Below are positions 35,644-43,650 of a stretch of 64,000 bases of DNA, piece after piece. Within the stretch, counting starts at the first letter, position 1; each line of letters starts with the position of its first letter. This DNA comes from Prevotella sp. Lineage in GTDB: Bacteria; Bacteroidota; Bacteroidia; Bacteroidales; Bacteroidaceae. The notes below the pieces were generated by a model. The model did not search any database and was not told the DNA's origin. It saw only the letters and a list, made by a program, of their open reading frames with translations. A program made the position numbers and the translations under genes. Where the stretch lies: contig JAFLSG010000005.1 of assembly GCA_022511065.1 (NCBI GenBank), positions 27,828-91,827 of the forward strand, written 5' to 3'.

Positions 35644-36746
35644 TGCCCGCCTTTGCCATTTATCGTTTGCCGCACACCGACCGTTCTTTTCTGGTTCAGC
35701 AGACAGAAGGCGAGCCGGAGGAACTGCTTGTTTGCAATGAACTCAACGGGCGGCAAGGGTTTGTGGTTGCTCCTTTTGAGATTACGGCGGAGCAACCGAT
35801 ATGCCTCATACGGCCGGACAGGGTGGAGGAGTACGACGGGCAAGATGCCGCCCTTGAAAAGATACTCGATACCATTTTGGCTTCTGCGGACAGTTCTTCC
35901 GCAGCTTCCGCAGAGAGGCTTCATTCAAATATAACGATTCCCCATCCTTCTGAACGGGAATATTATTCCATTGACTTTGCCAACTTTCACGCCCAGCTTC
36001 AGGCGGGAGCGTTCCGTAAGTTAGTGCTTTCGCGCTGTGTAGAGGGCGAGTTGCCCCTTGCTGCCGACGGCGAAACCGATGCGCGCGTTTCTCCTTTCGA
36101 ACTATACCGCCGTGCCTGTGAGTATTATCCCCGTATGTTTATTGCCCTTGTCTATACGCCGAAGAGTGGTCTTTGGCTGACGGCCACACCTGAGATGCTG
36201 CTTGAAATCGGGGAGCGCGAATGGCGCACTATCGCCTTGGCAGGTACGCAGCTGCCGGGAGAGACGCAGTGGAGCGACAAGAACATTCAGGAGCAGCGGC
36301 TTGTGGCAACATACGTCGCAGAATGTCTCGAGCAGTTTACCGATGACTTCTGCGAGGAAGGGCCTTACAGTGTCCGCGCCGCCCATCTCATGCACCTGCG
36401 GAGCGACTTCACGTTCACCCTGCCTGACGGCAATCATCTGGGCGATGTGCTGCAGGCACTCTATCCTACACCCGCCGTCTGCGGACTGCCCAAGCGGGAA
36501 TCCTTCAACTTTATCAAAACCAATGAGCATACGCCCCGCCGCTATTACAGCGGATTCATGGGGATGCTCCGTCCTTGCGATACCCACCTTTATGTCTCGC
36601 TTCGCTGCATGAATATTGAGGGAACGCATTGCCGCCTCTATGCCGGTGGCGGATTGTTGTGCGATAGCAACGAGGAACAGGAATGGGCAGAGACGGAGGC
36701 GAAATTAGAAACCATGCGAAGATGTATAGCAACAAGGAGAACGTAG
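35643..36746 (+). CDS. menF: Isochorismate synthase
   Basis: A 367-residue chorismate-utilising enzyme making isochorismate, the first committed step of menaquinone synthesis. The C-terminal core holds KLVLSRCVEG (Lys/Arg region), LTATPEMLLE, ALAGTQLPGE, and YYSGFMGML followed by RLYAGGGL, typical of MenF/EntC. The N-terminal 110 residues are variable, as usual. Overlaps the thioesterase stop by one base and the menD start by 25 nt. Shorter than E. coli MenF (about 430), normal for Bacteroidetes. Confidence 0.9.
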   Translation: MPAFAIYRLPHTDRSFLVQQTEGEPEELLVCNELNGRQGFVVAPFEITAEQPICLIRPDRVEEYDGQDAALEKILDTILASADSSSAASAERLHSNITIPHPSEREYYSIDFANFHAQLQAGAFRKLVLSRCVEGELPLAADGETDARVSPFELYRRACEYYPRMFIALVYTPKSGLWLTATPEMLLEIGEREWRTIALAGTQLPGETQWSDKNIQEQRLVATYVAECLEQFTDDFCEEGPYSVRAAHLMHLRSDFTFTLPDGNHLGDVLQALYPTPAVCGLPKRESFNFIKTNEHTPRRYYSGFMGMLRPCDTHLYVSLRCMNIEGTHCRLYAGGGLLCDSNEEQEWAETEAKLETMRRCIATRRT

Positions 36747-38377
36747 GCATACTGACGGCGCTGCTCGTCGCTCACGGCATCCGCCATGCGGTGGTGTGCC
36801 CCGGCAGTAGGAATGCACCAATCGTGCATAACCTGAACGAGTGCCCCGACATCGAATGCCTGCCCGTGACCGATGAGCGGTCGGCAGGTTTCTATGCACT
36901 CGGTATGTCGCAGGCGTTAAATGCTCCTGTTGTGGTGTGCGTCACCAGTGGTACGGCCTTGCTCAATCTTACCCCTGCCGTAGCAGAGGCGTATTATCAG
37001 CATATCCCTTTGGTGGTTATCTCCGCCGACCGCCCGGCTCAATGGATTGACCAACTTGACGGACAGACCCTTCCGCAGTCCGGCGCATTGGGGAGTTTCG
37101 TGCGAAAAGCCGTGTCACTCCCAGAGCCTTGCGACGAAGAGGGGCGGTGGTACTGCAACCGATTGGTGAATGAAGCACTGTTAGAGGTAACAGCTGACGA
37201 TCCTCGTCCCGTGCATATCAACGTACCCATCACAGAACCGCTTTTCATATTTGATAGTCCCGCACTACCCGTGGAGCGGAAGATAAGCCGCCCTGCCTTT
37301 CCGAAGGATTACGGTTATCTGCCCCCTGCGCTGATGGAGGGATTGCTTCAAGCAGAGCGCCCAATGATTGTGTTCGGGCAAACGCCGCCCGGTATCTTTG
37401 AAGGCACGGGGCTGACCTATCTCTTCACGCACGTCATCGTGCTGCATGAGGCGCTCTCGCCTCTGCCGGGTGTGAGCCGCTTTGATGAGGTGTTGTATCG
37501 CTCTACGCTTCCGCCCCCCGACTTTGTAATCCATGTGGGCGGCACAATCGTGAGCAAGCGGCTCCGCCGTTTCATCCGAGAGGCGGAGGATGTCGAGGTG
37601 TGGCGCATCAGTCCGTCGGGCGAGGTGGAGGACACATTCATGCATCTTCGGGAAATCGTCGTGGCAGATGCCGAGTTCGTGCTACAGGAGATTAGTCATC
37701 GGTTGTCGCACAAGAAACTTCGGGGTGAGGCATACCGCAGTCAGTGGTTTCGTGAACTGACCATAGCGAAGAAACACGCGGCGGACTATAAGCCCGACTA
37801 CTCGCAGTTAGCAGCGGTCAAGTTGTTCGAGAAGAAACTGAAGCATGTGGAATATCCTTGGCACGTGCATTATGCCAACAGTACCGCCATCCGCTTGGCA
37901 AACATCTATGCCCTGCACCATGTCTGGTGCAATCGTGGGGTGAACGGCATCGAAGGTTCGCTGTCGGCTGCCGCAGGCTTTTCGGTTGTTTCGGGAGAAG
38001 AGCGCGTATTTTGTATTATCGGCGACCTCAGTTTCTTCTATGACCAGAATGCATTGTGGAATCGCAGTCTGCGCGGCAATCTCCGTATTCTGCTACTAAA
38101 CAACGGGCGCGGCGGTATCTTCAACCAGCTCCGTGGCTTGGAGCAGAGTCCGGCGCGGGATGTGTTCGTGGCTGCCGAGCATCATACAACTGCCGAGGGC
38201 ATCTGCCGGCAGAATGGCGTGGAATATCTGAGTGCCACGGATATGGAGCAGATGCGGAAAGGCATGCAAACCCTGCTCAGCCGGGAGAGTGACCGCCCGA
38301 TACTCCTCGAAGTGACTACTGATGTTGCCGAAGATGAGCGGGTATTCAAGGACTATTATAAAACATTTGAGTTATGA
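36722..38377 (+). CDS. menD: SEPHCHC synthase (MenD)
   Basis: A 551-residue thiamine-diphosphate enzyme joining 2-oxoglutarate and isochorismate to SEPHCHC. The N-terminal domain starts [20 protein letters not shown] with the CPGSRNAPI loop. A catalytic-loop Glu lies near [14 protein letters not shown]. The ThDP-binding [14 protein letters not shown] motif is in the last third, followed by [11 protein letters not shown] 36722 (MYSNKENVG) is preferred to 36683, which lies deeper in menF. Overlaps menB by 4 nt (ATGA). Identification is secure. Confidence 0.95.
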   Translation: MYSNKENVGILTALLVAHGIRHAVVCPGSRNAPIVHNLNECPDIECLPVTDERSAGFYALGMSQALNAPVVVCVTSGTALLNLTPAVAEAYYQHIPLVVISADRPAQWIDQLDGQTLPQSGALGSFVRKAVSLPEPCDEEGRWYCNRLVNEALLEVTADDPRPVHINVPITEPLFIFDSPALPVERKISRPAFPKDYGYLPPALMEGLLQAERPMIVFGQTPPGIFEGTGLTYLFTHVIVLHEALSPLPGVSRFDEVLYRSTLPPPDFVIHVGGTIVSKRLRRFIREAEDVEVWRISPSGEVEDTFMHLREIVVADAEFVLQEISHRLSHKKLRGEAYRSQWFRELTIAKKHAADYKPDYSQLAAVKLFEKKLKHVEYPWHVHYANSTAIRLANIYALHHVWCNRGVNGIEGSLSAAAGFSVVSGEERVFCIIGDLSFFYDQNALWNRSLRGNLRILLLNNGRGGIFNQLRGLEQSPARDVFVAAEHHTTAEGICRQNGVEYLSATDMEQMRKGMQTLLSRESDRPILLEVTTDVAEDERVFKDYYKTFEL

Positions 38378-39225
38378 GAGAGTGGAAGACCATTAGGGAA
38401 TTTGAAGAGATACTCTTTGAGGAGTACAACGGAATCGCGAAGATAACCATCAACCGCCCGCGCTACCGCAATGCGTTCACGCCCAAGACCACGTGGGAAT
38501 TGTCGCAGGCATTCGCTTTGTGCCGTGAGATGCAGGACATCTCGGTGGTTATCCTTACGGGTGCGATGTCGGATGTTCCCGAAGGGATGCAGTTGGAAGA
38601 TGTGAAGCACGCCTTCTGCAGCGGTGGTGATATGAATGTCAAAGGGCGTGGCGGTTATGTGGATGAGCAGGGCATTCCCCGTCTGAGTGTGCTTGATGTG
38701 CAGATGCAGATTCGCCGTCTGCCGAAGCCAGTCATTGCGATGGTCAATGGCTACGCCATCGGTGGCGGTCATGTGCTTCATTTGGTGTGCGACCTGACGA
38801 TTGCTTCCGAGAATGCCATCTTTGGACAGACGGGTCCCAAGGTGGGTTCATTCGATGCGGGCTTCGGCGCGAGTTACTTGGCAAGAATCGTCGGACAGAA
38901 GAAGGCGCGGGAGATTTGGTTTCTCTGTCGTCAGTATTCCGCAGCAGAGGCAGAGCGCATGGGCTTGGTGAATAAGATTGTTCCCCTCAAGCGGCTTGAG
39001 GACGAGTGCGTAGAGTGGGCAGAGACGATGATGGAGTGCAGTCCGCTTGCCCTCCGCATGATTAAGGCGGGACTGAATGCAGAGCTTGACGGACAGGCAG
39101 GTATTCAGGAACTTGCGGGTGATGCCACGATGCTCTACTACTTCCTCGACGAGGCACAGGAGGGCGGCAAGGCATTCCTTGAGAAGCGTAAGCCCGATTT
39201 CAAGAAGTATCCCAAGTTGCCATAA
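38374..39225 (+). CDS. menB: 1,4-dihydroxy-2-naphthoyl-CoA synthase
   Basis: A 283-residue crotonase-fold enzyme closing the second ring of the naphthoquinone. The oxyanion loop is HAFCSGGDM. The MenB signature [20 protein letters not shown] and [13 protein letters not shown] are intact. The C-terminal helix is typical. Start overlaps the menD stop as ATGA, so translation is coupled. Not a generic enoyl-CoA hydratase, because of these MenB-specific blocks. Confidence 0.96.
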   Translation: MREWKTIREFEEILFEEYNGIAKITINRPRYRNAFTPKTTWELSQAFALCREMQDISVVILTGAMSDVPEGMQLEDVKHAFCSGGDMNVKGRGGYVDEQGIPRLSVLDVQMQIRRLPKPVIAMVNGYAIGGGHVLHLVCDLTIASENAIFGQTGPKVGSFDAGFGASYLARIVGQKKAREIWFLCRQYSAAEAERMGLVNKIVPLKRLEDECVEWAETMMECSPLALRMIKAGLNAELDGQAGIQELAGDATMLYYFLDEAQEGGKAFLEKRKPDFKKYPKLP

Positions 39226-39280
39226 GCGCAAAGGAATACGCGATAGAATAATTCTTTGATTGAGTATTAAGCAAAGCAGT

Positions 39281-40303
39281 ATGAGCAAATACCAGGCAAG
39301 CGTGACGGAGCGCGTGTTTCACTTCAAGCAGCCCGCGGGCACATCGCGGGGAATCTATACTGAGCGACGCAGTTGGTTTATCGAGTTGAGCGACGGCACA
39401 CGCAAGGGAGTGGGGGAGTGCGCTCCGCTGCCCGCATTGAGTTGCGATGACCTGCCCGACTATCCCTATATATTAAATAAGGTGTGTGAGGACTTCTGTC
39501 GCACGGGCGAGATTGACTATGAGGCACTGCGCCCTTACCCTTCAATGCTGTTTGGATTGGAAACGGCACTGCTGAACCTGCGGAACGGTAATCGGCTTTT
39601 CGATACGGCATTCAGTCGTGGAGAGGTGGGTATTCCCATCAATGGCTTAGTCTGGATGGGTAACCATGAGGAGATGCTTCGGCGTATGGAGGAGAAACTG
39701 GCGAGCGGTTTCCGTTGCGTGAAGTTGAAAATCGGTGCCATCGACTTTGAGGAAGAGCTTGACTTAGTGCGGCGCATCCGTGAGCGGTTCTCCCGTCGTG
39801 AGGTGGAACTGCGGCTTGATGCCAATGGAGCGTTTAATTTCGATGAAGCACTCTATAAGTTAGAACTGCTTGCGCAGTATGCCCACTCCATTGAGCAACC
39901 CATCAAGCCCAATCAGTGGGGCTATATGGCAGAGTTATGCCGCGAGTCGCCCCTGCCGATTGCACTCGATGAGGAGTTAATTGGGGTGAGCGACCCAGAG
40001 ATGAAGGCGCATCTGCTGAACGTGATAAAACCGGCATACATCGTGCTGAAACCTTCATTGCACGGCGGTATGCACGGTTGTCGGGAGTGGATTGAGGCTG
40101 TCCGACAGCAGGGTATCGGCTCGTGGATAACCTCTGCCTTGGAGAGTAATGTCGGACTGAATGCCATTGCGCAGTTCGCCTCCGATGTGTATGGCGATGC
40201 CATCCGCACGCCGCAGGGACTTGGTACGGGGCAGTTGTTTACGGACAACATCCCGATGGGGTTGGAAATCCGGAGCGACGAGTTGTGGAGAACCGGGCAA
40301 TGA
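39281..40303 (+). CDS. menC: o-Succinylbenzoate synthase
   Basis: A 340-residue enolase-superfamily enzyme dehydrating SHCHC to o-succinylbenzoate. Visible active-site elements are KLKIGAIDF (Lys base), LRLDANGAF (metal Asp), LDEELIG (metal Glu/Asp) and VLKPSLHGG (second Lys). The ATG at 39281 is used; an earlier TTG at 39260 has no support. It overlaps menE, which starts at 40300. No menH (SHCHC synthase) gene is in this cluster, so that step is spontaneous or encoded elsewhere. Confidence 0.92.
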   Translation: MSKYQASVTERVFHFKQPAGTSRGIYTERRSWFIELSDGTRKGVGECAPLPALSCDDLPDYPYILNKVCEDFCRTGEIDYEALRPYPSMLFGLETALLNLRNGNRLFDTAFSRGEVGIPINGLVWMGNHEEMLRRMEEKLASGFRCVKLKIGAIDFEEELDLVRRIRERFSRREVELRLDANGAFNFDEALYKLELLAQYAHSIEQPIKPNQWGYMAELCRESPLPIALDEELIGVSDPEMKAHLLNVIKPAYIVLKPSLHGGMHGCREWIEAVRQQGIGSWITSALESNVGLNAIAQFASDVYGDAIRTPQGLGTGQLFTDNIPMGLEIRSDELWRTGQ

Positions 40304-41295
40304 CTTCGGGGAATGCTACTTGTCGGAAGCAGGGAATGACGCTTGAGGAATTCCTCAAGGAGTGGAACGATGCTTCCGACACGGTGCTTGTCCATACAAG
40401 TGGTTCGACGGGCAAGCCCAAACCTATGCGTGTGGAAAAGCGGCGGATGCTGAATTCCGCGCGGATTACTTGTGACTTTCTCGGACTTCGGCAGGGTGAT
40501 ACGGTATTGCTCTGTATGCCGCTCGATTATATTGCGGGCAAGATGATGGTGGTGCGCGCCTTGGAGCGTGGGCTTCGGTTGCTGTCGGTTGAGCCTTCTG
40601 GGCATCCTTTGGCAACGATAGACAGCCCAATAGACTTTGCGGCAATGGTGCCCATGCAGGTCTATAACTCCCTGCAAATGGCAGAGGAACGGGAGCGGTT
40701 TATGCAAATCAGGCATTTGATTATCGGTGGCGGAGCCATTGACGATGATTTGGCAACTGAGCTGCGCGGCTTCCCCAATGCGGTGTGGAGCACATACGGC
40801 ATGACGGAAACCCTTTCGCATATTGCGCTCCGTCGGCTGAGCGGTGCGGATGCTTCCGAGTATTATACTCCTTTCCCCTCCGTTCAGGTAAGTCTTTCCG
40901 ATGATGATTGCCTCGTTATTGATGCGCCGGAGGTCTGTCCGCAGACGCTCGTCACGCATGACATTGCCGAACTTCTACCGTCTTCCCAATTCCGCATCAT
41001 CGGTCGGAAAGACAATGTCATCTGTTCGGGTGGCATCAAAATTGTAGCGGAGGAAATAGAGCGGTTGCTCCGTCCTCATCTGCATACACCTTATTTAATA
41101 AGTAAGCGCCCCGACCCGAAGTTCGGGGAGATTGTCGTGCTGCTGACTGAAGGCAGCATAACCGATGCTCGCAGCATCTGCGAGCGCGTGCTTTCTAAGT
41201 TTCATCAGCCTCGTGCCTATGTTCACGTAGCGCGTATCCCCATGACACAAACTAACAAACCCGCCCGTAAACAGGCAGAGCAATTAGCCCGATGA
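40300..41295 (+). CDS. menE: o-Succinylbenzoate-CoA ligase, short form
   Basis: A 331-residue adenylate-forming ligase activating o-succinylbenzoate with CoA. The P-loop HTSGSTGKPKPM lies at about residues 33-44, later motifs are WSTYGMTETLSHI and GRKDNVICSGGIKI, and the C-terminal Lys is in MTQTNKPARK. It lacks about 100 N-terminal residues of the E. coli enzyme, as in other Bacteroidetes MenE proteins, so it is not a truncation. ATG 40300 overlaps the menC stop (ATGA). Last gene of the menaquinone cluster. Confidence 0.9.
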   Translation: MTSGNATCRKQGMTLEEFLKEWNDASDTVLVHTSGSTGKPKPMRVEKRRMLNSARITCDFLGLRQGDTVLLCMPLDYIAGKMMVVRALERGLRLLSVEPSGHPLATIDSPIDFAAMVPMQVYNSLQMAEERERFMQIRHLIIGGGAIDDDLATELRGFPNAVWSTYGMTETLSHIALRRLSGADASEYYTPFPSVQVSLSDDDCLVIDAPEVCPQTLVTHDIAELLPSSQFRIIGRKDNVICSGGIKIVAEEIERLLRPHLHTPYLISKRPDPKFGEIVVLLTEGSITDARSICERVLSKFHQPRAYVHVARIPMTQTNKPARKQAEQLAR

Positions 41296-41403
41296 AACAC
41301 TTTGTTTGTTCGTGGATTCTGCTTGCAATCTGTGTTCCGTCATCCCGACTATCCCCGCCTGAGCCTTTGCAATGTTGATTCACGAGATGCACAGGCGGGC
41401 TAC

Positions 41404-42270
41404 TCAGCCTAAGTGGTAGGAAGGGGGCGCACCTTGTCGCGATGATGAGCTCCAATAAGGGCGCGCGTCATCATTGTTCATGCGCTGAATGGTAAGAGTG
41501 GTTAAGTCTTTCAGTCTGTTTCTGAGTGGGTTGTCTTTTCGGTTTGAGCCTCCCTTGCTGTCGCTGAGCCTTGACTGCTGCTCATCGGAATCGGTTGCGC
41601 TGTTTCCTGTGAGGATGCCAGTGGCAGCAAGCGAGAACTGGGTATGGTTGTTGTAATAACCAGGCTGGTTATCAAGATATTCTTGATGATTAACGTAACA
41701 AAAAGTCTGGTTAGGGAAGTCAAACATCAGGACGGGATTCAGCGCCTCGCCGTTCAGTCGGATTTCAAAGTGCAAGTGAGGGCCGCTACTTCTGCCTGTG
41801 CTGCCGCCCAACCCGACGGGCGTTCCCACTTCTACATGCTGCCCCACCTTCACCAATTGCTTAGACATGTGCGCGTAGAGTGTTTCCAATCCGTGCTGAT
41901 GGCGCACCACCACATAATATCCATATCCTTTTCGGTCGTAGGTCACGAGTGCCACCTGTCCCTTGAAGGCGGAGCGGATGGTGTCACCCTTCTTTACGCG
42001 GATGTCTATGCCCTCGTGCTTCCGTCCCCACCGCCGTCCGTAGCGTGAGGTGACGACGCGGTTCGGGGTCGGCATACAGTAGTTGCAGAAGTCGGCATAG
42101 CGGATGTTTGCCTGTTCGAGCTTTGCCTGTTGCTTCGCCAACTCGTCGCCGGCAATGTTCAGTCTCCTATTACGTGCTTTCAGGGGAGCCGCACTTGCCT
42201 CGGCGATGCCCCATACAGCAAGCATCGTCAGCAGTAGCATGAAGGATATAAGACTCCGTTTCCTTGTCAT
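41404..42270 (-). CDS. M23 peptidoglycan endopeptidase
   Basis: A 288-residue exported LytM/M23 metallopeptidase. A signal peptide (MTRKRSLISFMLLLTMLAVW) supports the start at 42270 over an earlier frame. The zinc ligands are in HEGIDIRV (H..xD) and HLHFEIRL, with the GLETLYAHMS segment between, at about residues 90-180. A low-complexity Ser/Asn/Asp-rich tail follows. Cleaves peptidoglycan cross-links or stem peptides; the precise bond is unknown. Transcribed from a -7 box (42311-42318) that directly follows the aroB terminator. Confidence 0.87.
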   Translation of the reverse strand: MTRKRSLISFMLLLTMLAVWGIAEASAAPLKARNRRLNIAGDELAKQQAKLEQANIRYADFCNYCMPTPNRVVTSRYGRRWGRKHEGIDIRVKKGDTIRSAFKGQVALVTYDRKGYGYYVVVRHQHGLETLYAHMSKQLVKVGQHVEVGTPVGLGGSTGRSSGPHLHFEIRLNGEALNPVLMFDFPNQTFCYVNHQEYLDNQPGYYNNHTQFSLAATGILTGNSATDSDEQQSRLSDSKGGSNRKDNPLRNRLKDLTTLTIQRMNNDDARPYWSSSSRQGAPPSYHLG

Positions 42271-42310
42271 AAGCACACAAAATCTTCTCCCTAAAAGGGC
42301 GAAAGGACTG

Positions 42311-42318
42311 CAAAGATA
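42311..42318 (-). promoter_or_regulatory. -7 box of the M23 peptidase gene
   Basis: TATCTTTG on the minus strand, 40 nt before the start, immediately after the aroB terminator T-tract. Confidence 0.55.
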
Positions 42319-42350
42319 ATAAAAATAAGCATTCGGAGTGCGAATGCTTA
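42319..42350 (-). terminator. aroB terminator
   Basis: TAAGCATTCG/CGAATGCTTA perfect 10-bp stem (42326-42350) with a 5-nt loop, followed on the minus strand by TTTTTATTA. Confidence 0.82.
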
Positions 42351-42387
42351 ACAAATTTTAGGGCTTTTAAGCAGTTGGTTCTGCGGC

Positions 42388-43449
42388 TTATCCCTCCCGA
42401 TAGAAGTCGAGGGCCTCGAAGATTTCATCCTTTGTGGCAGTCTGGTTGATGCGGATGTCACCGATGCCGCCGAGCAGGGTGAAGTTGATGATGCCCGCCG
42501 TGTTCTTCTTGTCGTGCGTCATCAGTTCGAGCAGGGTGGGGTAGTCATCGCAGGTGATAGCCATCTTGCCGTAATGCTCCTTGATGAAGGCGACCGTCTG
42601 GTGCAGCCTGTCCGTGGGGAAACCTGTCTTGATGGCACTCAGATACAGCTCGCATACCAAACCCCACGCGACGGCATAGCCGTGGAGTACGGGAGTGCGC
42701 GTAAGGGCGAGGGATTCAAATGCGTGGCCAGCGGTATGCCCGAGGTTGAGTGCCTTGCGGATGCCTTGCTCCGTTGGGTCTTCCGTTACGATGCGCTCCT
42801 TGACGGCCACGGAGTCGGCTACCATCCGTTGGAGCTGCCGCAGACGGTCGGGCGTGTCGAGTGCGTCTATGGGGAAGTTGAGCAGTTCCGCCCACATTTT
42901 CTCGTCAGAGATAAGTCCGTGCTTCAGCATTTCGGCGTAGCCGGAGAGCGTGTTCTCCGCATCCATCGTGCGGAGGAAGCGGGTGTCGAGGATGACGCTC
43001 CGCGCATTGTTGAACACACCGATTTCATTCTTCAGTCCGCGGAAGTTGATGCCCGTCTTCCCGCCCACGCTGGCATCGACCATCGAGAGCAGGGTGGTGG
43101 GGATGTTGATATAGTTGATGCCGCGCTTGAAGGTACTGGCGGCAAATCCGCCGAGGTCGGTCACCATGCCCCCACCTATATTAATAAGGAGTGAGTGACG
43201 GGTGGCACCGCCCTTGCCAAGCTCCTCCCACACATGGGCGAGCGAGTCAATCGTTTTGTTCGCATCGGTGGCACCGATTACGATGGTCTGCGCCCCTGCG
43301 AGACAGGGAAATTCTGCAATGAGGGGTAGGCAGAGCCTTTCGGTGGTCTCGTCTGCCAAGAGGAATATACGGTCGCGCTCGCACTCGGCAACGGCTGCCG
43401 TGAGCGCGGTTTCAAGGTTGTCGGGAATGATGACTTTCTGAGGGTTCAT
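42388..43449 (-). CDS. aroB: 3-Dehydroquinate synthase
   Basis: A 353-residue AroB of the shikimate pathway, converting DAHP to 3-dehydroquinate with NAD and a divalent metal. The NAD loop GGGMVTDLGGFAASTFKRG, the motif NIPTTLLSMVDASVGGKTGI, the metal ligands in GYAEMLKHG and GHTAGHAFE, and a late HGYAVAWG are all present. Start at 43449 (MNPQKVIIPDN) fits the -7 box at 43480-43487. The shikimate pathway supplies the chorismate used by menF in this window. Identification is secure. Confidence 0.95.
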   Translation of the reverse strand: MNPQKVIIPDNLETALTAAVAECERDRIFLLADETTERLCLPLIAEFPCLAGAQTIVIGATDANKTIDSLAHVWEELGKGGATRHSLLINIGGGMVTDLGGFAASTFKRGINYINIPTTLLSMVDASVGGKTGINFRGLKNEIGVFNNARSVILDTRFLRTMDAENTLSGYAEMLKHGLISDEKMWAELLNFPIDALDTPDRLRQLQRMVADSVAVKERIVTEDPTEQGIRKALNLGHTAGHAFESLALTRTPVLHGYAVAWGLVCELYLSAIKTGFPTDRLHQTVAFIKEHYGKMAITCDDYPTLLELMTHDKKNTAGIINFTLLGGIGDIRINQTATKDEIFEALDFYREG

Positions 43450-43479
43450 ACCAGTTGGGTAGCTTTTGTTTTCGTTGCG

Positions 43480-43487
43480 CAAAGGTA
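43480..43487 (-). promoter_or_regulatory. -7 box of aroB
   Basis: TACCTTTG on the minus strand, 30 nt before the start codon. Confidence 0.55.
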
Positions 43488-43548
43488 TGAAAAATTCCCG
43501 AAAAACTGTGAAAAACATAAAATAAATGCGCCTTTTATTCATTTTTTC

Positions 43549-43585
43549 TTGATGTCTGATTAAACTTTTGGGGATTTCTTTCGTC
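43549..43585 (+). promoter_or_regulatory. ECF-sigma-like promoter of the outer-membrane barrel gene
   Basis: AAC at 43563-43565, a 16-nt spacer and CGTC at 43582-43585, preceded by TTGATGTCTGATTAAACTTTT. This is the same upstream block and spacing as at 22249-22283; CGTC lies about 66 nt before the ATG here and 69 nt there. Confidence 0.6.
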
Positions 43586-43650
43586 AAAACGTATTAGAAA
43601 GGGAAAGGAACAGGTAAAATATAAAACAAAATAAAAAACAGATTGAAGAA

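Noticed and set aside
36683-36721. Earlier start for menD
   Set aside because: It would extend deeper into menF; family similarity starts at MYSNKENVG, position 36722.
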